18,397 nt of DNA from a bacterium. Lineage in GTDB: Bacteria > Elusimicrobiota > Elusimicrobia > Elusimicrobiales > UBA9959. Position 1 is the stretch's first letter. Each line of letters starts with the position of its first letter. The stretch spans positions 1-18,397 of the forward strand of contig JAKAMO010000056.1 of NCBI GenBank assembly GCA_021812825.1, written 5' to 3'. Both the position numbers and the translations under genes were made by a program. Of the stretch, positions 13,083-18,397 are shown piece after piece. The notes beneath the pieces were generated by a model. The model ran no database searches and was not told the DNA's origin. It saw only the letters and a list, made by a program, of their open reading frames with translations.

Positions 13083-14271
13083 CTTCGTCCTCCGAGTTTT
13101 CCAGGAGGATCTGGCCCAGCGTCAGCGAAGGAGCGCCCTTCAGGTACTGCGCCATGCGCTTGCGGTCCTCCATCTCCTCGGCGCGCTTCACCGAAAGGAC
13201 AAGGCGGTATTTCTCATGGTCGATGGCGACCACGACGGCGTTGACTTCCTGGGCTTCCTTGGGCGCGCCGTCGGCGCCGTAGTTCTCGGCCGGGATCCAG
13301 GCCTCGGTGTTCTCTCCGACCTTGGCCAGCGCGCCCTCGGGCGCCACGGAGGCGACCTTGGCCTTCACCCGCGCGTAGCGGGCGAAGCGGCGCTTGAGCA
13401 TGTCCACCGGGTTGGCCATAAGCTGCTTCATGCCGAAGGCGATCTTCTCGTTCTCGCGGTCCACGGAGAGGACCCGGCACTTCACGCGCTGGCCGCGCTT
13501 GTAGGTCTTGAGCGCCTCCTGCGGGTTCCTCCAGGCCACTTCCTCCACGCGCACGGAGCCTTCTATCCCCTGGAACCTGACCAGCAGGGCGTCCTCGGTG
13601 ACCTTGGAGACCACGCCGCGCACCACGTTGCCGGGGACAATCTCGGCCAGCACCTGCGACTTGCGCTGCTTCTCGTCCTCTTCCAGGACCTGGCGGCGGG
13701 AAACAACTACCTTGCGGTCCTTCTCGCTGAGGTCGGTTATGTAGAACTTGATCTTTGCGTTCACGGGCAGATAATGCCTGTGGGCCCCGCCGAGCTCCGA
13801 CAGGGACAGCGGCATGAAGGCGCGCAGGCCGGAGATGTCCACGATGTAGCCGCCCTTGACCGTCTCCACCACCTTGCCCTTCACGCGCTCCTTGGCCTCG
13901 AAAAGCGTCTTGACCATCTCCCAGGCGGCCCTTTCGCGGGCGCGGCGGTGCGAGAGCATCGTGTAGCGGCCCTCGCCGCCCTTTTTGTCCAGTACGGCCT
14001 GGACCTCGTCTCCGGGGACCGGGGTCTTCTCGTCCGAGAAATCGGCCAGCGGGATCGCGCCTTCCTTCTTCTCGCCTATGTCGACCAGCACCATGTCGGC
14101 CGTCACCTGCACCACGCGCACCGAAACGACGTCGCGGGCATTGACCTTCTGGGCCACCTGCTCTTCGGCCTTGAGAAGATCCGCCATCGAGAGCTCTTCT
14201 TCCGGTTTCTCGGCGGGGCCGTTCTCGCGGGCTCCCTGCTCGTCGGCGGGGTTGGTCGGGTTGATTTCCAT
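13072..14271 (-). CDS. rpsA: Ribosomal protein S1, four S1 domains
   Basis: S1 binds mRNA on the 30S subunit and helps initiation. The 399-residue protein has four S1 (OB-fold) domains at about 45-110, 127-195, 213-283 and 298-363, with typical cores such as GGYIVDISGLRAFMPLSLSEL and DALLVRFQGIEGSVRVEEVAW. E. coli S1 has six domains and about 557 residues, so this is the shorter form found in several phyla. The first ~40 residues are acidic and unstructured-looking (PADEQGARENGPAEKPEEE). AGAGGAG upstream overlaps the end of plsC and the ATG is 4 nt after the plsC stop. The cmk-plsC-rpsA neighbourhood is a recurrent arrangement (cmk-rpsA linkage is widespread), which strengthens the call. Confidence 0.93.
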   Translation of the reverse strand: MEINPTNPADEQGARENGPAEKPEEELSMADLLKAEEQVAQKVNARDVVSVRVVQVTADMVLVDIGEKKEGAIPLADFSDEKTPVPGDEVQAVLDKKGGEGRYTMLSHRRARERAAWEMVKTLFEAKERVKGKVVETVKGGYIVDISGLRAFMPLSLSELGGAHRHYLPVNAKIKFYITDLSEKDRKVVVSRRQVLEEDEKQRKSQVLAEIVPGNVVRGVVSKVTEDALLVRFQGIEGSVRVEEVAWRNPQEALKTYKRGQRVKCRVLSVDRENEKIAFGMKQLMANPVDMLKRRFARYARVKAKVASVAPEGALAKVGENTEAWIPAENYGADGAPKEAQEVNAVVVAIDHEKYRLVLSVKRAEEMEDRKRMAQYLKGAPSLTLGQILLENSEDEGEL

Positions 14272-14275
14272 GGGA

Positions 14276-14902
14276 CTACTGCTCCTCTGTTATAGAAAAG
14301 ATATCGGACATTACGGCTTCAGAAAATCTGGCATACGCCGCTTTAAGGTCCCCGTCTGCCGGAGGCTCGAAAGACCTCATAGCGCCGTACTTAATGGTTA
14401 TTTTACCTAATTTTGAGAAGTTTTCGCTGTTGAAAATGCGGGCGGCCAGCACCCTGGCGCCAGACTTGTGCGCCATCAGGGCCACTCCCGGCTTAGGTTT
14501 GAGCTTCCGGCCCTTGGCGCGGGTGCCCTCGGGGAAGATGACCAGGCAGCCGTCCTGCCTGAGAGCGGTGAGGCAGCCGCGCAGAGCGCCCAGGTCCCCG
14601 CCTTCCCTGGCGCGGTCGACCGGGATGGCCCCCCAGTCGCGCAGGAACCGGCCGAAGGGCCAGATCGAGAAAAGCTCCTTCTTGGCGATGATGTTGGGCA
14701 GGCGCACCAGCGCGAGGAAGGCCAGCAGGGCCGGCGGATCGGCGTTGGAAAGATGGTTGCAGGCGATGATCAGCGGGCCCTCCGTAGGGATCTTTTCCTG
14801 CCCTACGACGCGTATGGAATTGAAGAGCCGGAAGAAAGCCCTCAGCGCGGCGTAGACCGCCAGCAGCGGCAGCGGTCTTTCCTTGTGAGGTCGGGCCGGC
14901 AT
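14276..14902 (-). CDS. plsC: 1-acyl-sn-glycerol-3-phosphate acyltransferase
   Basis: This enzyme acylates lysophosphatidic acid to phosphatidic acid at the inner membrane, the second acylation step of phospholipid synthesis. The protein is 208 residues, normal for PlsC. Block I is NHLSNAD (49-55), the catalytic NHx4D. Block II-like residues lie around FGRFLRDWGAIPVDR (83-97), and block III is FPEGTRAKG (123-131), which binds the phosphate. An N-terminal hydrophobic stretch (LPLLAVYAALRAFFRLF) would associate with the membrane. The start is 2 nt after the cmk stop and the stop is 4 nt before rpsA, so it is translationally linked to both. Another glycerolipid acyltransferase specificity cannot be excluded. 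Confidence 0.92.
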   Translation of the reverse strand: MPARPHKERPLPLLAVYAALRAFFRLFNSIRVVGQEKIPTEGPLIIACNHLSNADPPALLAFLALVRLPNIIAKKELFSIWPFGRFLRDWGAIPVDRAREGGDLGALRGCLTALRQDGCLVIFPEGTRAKGRKLKPKPGVALMAHKSGARVLAARIFNSENFSKLGKITIKYGAMRSFEPPADGDLKAAYARFSEAVMSDIFSITEEQ

Positions 14903-14904
14903 CG

Positions 14905-15585
14905 TTACTTCTTGAGGGCCTCGAAAAGGCGGACTATCTCCTCCACGACCTTCTCCCGCGGCAGCGTGGTGGAATCAAGGTAATGCGCGTCGGCGGCCTT
15001 CCTGAGCGGGTTGTTGGCCCGGCCTGAATCCTGAGCGTCGCGCTTGATTATGAAAGCGAGTATCTCGGAGTAATCGGCCGGCATCCCCTGGCCCATGAGC
15101 TGGCCCACGCGGCGCTTCGCGCGCGCCTCGGCGGAAGCGTCCAGGTATACCTTGAGCTCGGCGTCGGGAAAGACGTTGGTGCCGATGTCCCTGCCCTCCA
15201 TCACCACGCCGCCGGAGAGGCCCGCCGTGCGCTGCATCTCCTTCATGAAGGCCCGCACGCCGGCGAGCCTGGCTATGGCCGAGGAGGCGCGGCTTACGCG
15301 CTCCTCGGAAAGCTCCAGAACGAGCACGCGGCCGTCCAGCGAGACGTCGGCCTCGGGGCCGGAACCCCTCGGGAAAGCCCAGCTCACCGAGTTGGCGAGG
15401 CCTACCAGCCCGACGTCGTCCTCCAGGTCCCGGCCGAGCTCCAGGGCCTTCCAGGCAAGCGCGCGGTACATCTTGCCCGTGCTTATGAAACGGTAGCCCA
15501 GGCGGCCGGCGACCAGCTTGCCCACGGTGGACTTACCTACTCCGGCGGGGCCGTCTATGGCGATTACGATGCCTTCTGGACGCAT
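14905..15585 (-). CDS. cmk: Cytidylate kinase
   Basis: This enzyme phosphorylates CMP and dCMP with ATP. The protein is 226 residues from the ATG at 15585, where ATG and the upstream TGA share a base (TGATG); the frame is open further upstream within the previous gene, but those residues do not belong to the family. The P-loop GPAGVGKST is at 12-20, STGKMYRA at 35-42 contacts the nucleotide, EGRDIGTNVFPDA at 130-142 is the family signature, and RDAQDSGRANNPL at 182-194 is the lid/substrate loop with its conserved Asp, Ser and Arg. Length and motifs are complete. Overlap with the deoxynucleoside kinase gene suggests coupled translation of two nucleotide kinases. Confidence 0.95.
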   Translation of the reverse strand: MRPEGIVIAIDGPAGVGKSTVGKLVAGRLGYRFISTGKMYRALAWKALELGRDLEDDVGLVGLANSVSWAFPRGSGPEADVSLDGRVLVLELSEERVSRASSAIARLAGVRAFMKEMQRTAGLSGGVVMEGRDIGTNVFPDAELKVYLDASAEARAKRRVGQLMGQGMPADYSEILAFIIKRDAQDSGRANNPLRKAADAHYLDSTTLPREKVVEEIVRLFEALKK

Positions 15586-16304
15586 CACTTCCCCGCCGCC
15601 ACCTTCTTGGGGATATTGGCTTCGTTGTCCATGCCCATCTTGCGCAGCGGCCGCACCCACTTGGTGAAGTTGGAAGGCTTCAGAGAATACTCGTGCACCA
15701 GGCGCACCACCTCGCTTATCGGCTGGTAGTTCTCCCAGTTCAACCGCAGGATGCGCACGCCAGCGTCCTCCATCTCCTCGATGAACTCGTAGTAGTTCTC
15801 CTGGAGGCTCTTCAGGTAATAGGGGTCTATGGCCTTCTCCATGTTACGCCCGCGCGACTTGATGCGCGCTATAGAGGTCTCGACGCGGCAGTCGAGGAAG
15901 ATCATCAGCTGCGGGAACACCAGCTCGCGCAGCACCATGTTGTCGAAGAGGTCCAGGTAGGTGTTGTAGTCCATGTCCGAGATGAACTTCTCCGGGTGGC
16001 GGTTCAGCATACGCGCGAAGATCGTGTCCTCCCAGATCGTGCGGTCCTGCACGACGCCACGGATCTTTCCCAGGCTGATGCGGCTGACGAACTCACGGTG
16101 CTGGCGGAAGCGGTGGTTGAGCAGCCAGACCTGCATGATCGTACCGAACTTCTTCATGTCCTTGTAGAAGTGCTCGAGGTAGGGATTCCCCCCCACTTCC
16201 TCGAGCACGGGCTCGAAGTTGAGCGCCTTGGCCAGCTCCATCGTCAACGTGGACTTCCCGACGCCGATGATACCCGCTATGCCGATGTAGCCTTCTGCGA
16301 ACAT
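15585..16304 (-). CDS. Deoxynucleoside kinase (dGK/dAK/dCK type)
   Basis: The enzyme phosphorylates deoxynucleosides for dNTP salvage; the exact base is not clear from sequence. The protein is 239 residues. P-loop GIIGVGKST (11-19), the acidic EE at 35-36 before GGNPYLEHFY (base/catalytic Glu region), DRTIWED at 87-93 (equivalent of the DRS/ERS motif that contacts the 5'-hydroxyl side) and RIKSRGRNMEK, an Arg-rich lid, are all present. C-terminal extension KWVRPLRKMGMDNEANIPKK is basic. GGGAGG lies 4 nt before the ATG. It overlaps cmk by 1-3 nt and follows the pilus ATPase by 38 nt. Confidence 0.88.
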   Translation of the reverse strand: MFAEGYIGIAGIIGVGKSTLTMELAKALNFEPVLEEVGGNPYLEHFYKDMKKFGTIMQVWLLNHRFRQHREFVSRISLGKIRGVVQDRTIWEDTIFARMLNRHPEKFISDMDYNTYLDLFDNMVLRELVFPQLMIFLDCRVETSIARIKSRGRNMEKAIDPYYLKSLQENYYEFIEEMEDAGVRILRLNWENYQPISEVVRLVHEYSLKPSNFTKWVRPLRKMGMDNEANIPKKVAAGK

Positions 16305-16342
16305 GTTGCCTCCCGAGATCCCCTTTTAAATTTCTTCCCGCC

Positions 16343-17431
16343 TCAGCTCTTCGTCGGAACGTCCTGCTCTATGCCCTTCACGGCCAGCAGCACGTCGTCC
16401 GGGTTGGACGCGGCCTGCAGGATGTCCTCCAGCTTGGCCATGCCTTCCTTGTGCATCTTCACCAGCGACTGGTTGAAGGTCTGCATGCCGTAGAAGCCGC
16501 CCTTCGCGATGGCCTGCACCACGGCGTCCAGCGTATTGTCGGCGATCATCTTCTTGACGTGCGGCGTGTTCGTCATGATCTCCACCGCCGGCAGGCGGCC
16601 GCCCTTGGTGCAGGGCAGCAGGCGCTGCGAGACGATGCCGCGCAGGCTCTCCGAGAGCTGCATGCGCACCTGCGCCTGCTGGTAGGGCGGGAACAGGTCG
16701 ATGATGCGGGAAATGGTCTGCACGGCGTTCATCGTGTGCAGCGTGCCGAACACCAGGTGGCCGGTCTCGGCGGCGGTGATCGCGGCCTGGGTAGTCTCGA
16801 GGTCGCGCATTTCGCCGACCAGGATGATGTCCGGGTCCTGGCGCATCGCCGCGCGCAGCGCGTCGACGAAGCTGGTGGTGTCGGAGCCGAGCTCGCGCTG
16901 GCTGATGATGCACTTCTTCTCGGAGAACGAGAACTCTATCGGGTCCTCGATCGTGATGATGTGCGAGTCCCAGTTCTGGTTGAGGTACTCTATCATCGCG
17001 GCCAGCGTCGAGGTCTTGCCGGAGCCGGTTATGCCGGTCACCAGCACCAGGCCGCGCTCGTTCTGCAGTATCTTCTTGATCGAATCCTGCGGCAGGCGCA
17101 GCTCCTCGAACGTAGGGATCTTCAACGGGATGTGGCGGATGGCCACGCCGATCTTGCCCTTGTGCATGAAGACGTTGAAGCGGAAACGGCCCAGCTCGCC
17201 GCCGTCGTGCGAGAAGTCGCACTCGCGCTTCTCCTCGAAGATCTTCTTCAGGCGCGGCGTCATCAGCGGGAAGACCAGGTTCTCCACCTGGGCCTCGGTC
17301 ATGTGCGAGGAGTTTATCGGGGTGATCGCGCCGTGGATGCGCAGGAAGACCTGCGAGTCGCCGCGGATATGGGTGTCAGAAGCCTTGTTCTGCACCATCA
17401 CTTTAAGCAGCAGGTTAAGGTCTATTGCCAT
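16343..17431 (-). CDS. pilT: Type IV pilus retraction ATPase, PilT/PilU family
   Basis: A hexameric ATPase that powers pilus disassembly and twitching motility from the inner membrane base. The protein is 362 residues, usual for PilT/PilU. It has an N-terminal PAS-like domain (ASDTHIRGDSQVFLRIHG), Walker A GITGSGKT (133-140), Asp box ITIEDPIE (159-166), Walker B DIILVGEMRD (201-210) and His box GHLVFGTLH (224-232). The canonical PilT C-terminal AIRNLIRE motif is not seen; instead there is GGFYGMQTFNQSL (311-323), which resembles the MQTFDQ motif of PilU. So it may act as PilU or as the only retraction ATPase. GGAGGG precedes the ATG by a few nucleotides. It follows ftsZ by 16 nt, with no other pilus genes in view. 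Confidence 0.93.
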   Translation of the reverse strand: MAIDLNLLLKVMVQNKASDTHIRGDSQVFLRIHGAITPINSSHMTEAQVENLVFPLMTPRLKKIFEEKRECDFSHDGGELGRFRFNVFMHKGKIGVAIRHIPLKIPTFEELRLPQDSIKKILQNERGLVLVTGITGSGKTSTLAAMIEYLNQNWDSHIITIEDPIEFSFSEKKCIISQRELGSDTTSFVDALRAAMRQDPDIILVGEMRDLETTQAAITAAETGHLVFGTLHTMNAVQTISRIIDLFPPYQQAQVRMQLSESLRGIVSQRLLPCTKGGRLPAVEIMTNTPHVKKMIADNTLDAVVQAIAKGGFYGMQTFNQSLVKMHKEGMAKLEDILQAASNPDDVLLAVKGIEQDVPTKS

Positions 17432-17447
17432 GCTCCCTCCGTGAGGC

Positions 17448-18397
<950 letters not shown>

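Noticed and set aside
9972..13244. Very long + strand open frame (1090 codons) opposite the - strand operon
   Set aside because: It is an antisense shadow of GC-rich genes whose - strand products have clear domains; its translation has no recognisable motif.

Overview
The window looks like a piece of chromosome from a GC-rich diderm (Gram-negative-type) bacterium. Three proteins have signal peptides and beta-barrel features ending in Phe. A fourth ends in an Omp85-like barrel, and a type IV pilus retraction ATPase is present. Ile AUA and Arg AGG codons are frequent despite the high GC content, and a tRNA-Arg(CCU) is encoded here. The gene mix and sequence style make me think of Elusimicrobiota, but that is an impression without database support.

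Layout. All genes on the left (1-6751) are on the + strand, and all genes on the right (7757-18397) are on the - strand. They converge on a gene-free region of about 1 kb (6752-7756). Left arm: the end of a sigma-70 family factor, apt, a tRNA-Arg embedded between genes, a membrane-anchored TPR protein, three separately terminated outer-membrane barrel genes (the first behind a strong promoter and a roughly 200-nt structured leader), and a small winged-helix protein preceded by a palindrome-rich array. Right arm, read from the right edge leftwards: ftsZ, a pilT/pilU-type ATPase, a deoxynucleoside kinase, cmk, plsC, rpsA (four S1 domains), a TPR protein, a 941-residue protease/propeller/Omp85 fusion, a HEAT-repeat protein and a small two-TM protein. 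Gaps of 2-38 nt and start/stop overlaps make this right arm look like one long transcription unit.

The most striking element is at 6881-6908. This 28-bp site has the layout of a chromosome-dimer resolution site (dif): 11-bp arm, 6-bp centre, 11-bp arm. Its core matches the classical dif core at 18 of 19 positions. It sits where gene orientation flips, so I read the region as the replication terminus.

Around it is material I cannot assign to a known system. On the left are a 14-bp perfect palindrome, three CATATG sites exactly 22 bp apart, and a winged-helix gene. On the right is a degenerate 15-bp motif recurring every ~64 bp over about 350 bp. Together these could be a terminus-associated protein/DNA module, or the remains of an element that used the Xer site. 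Both readings are inference.
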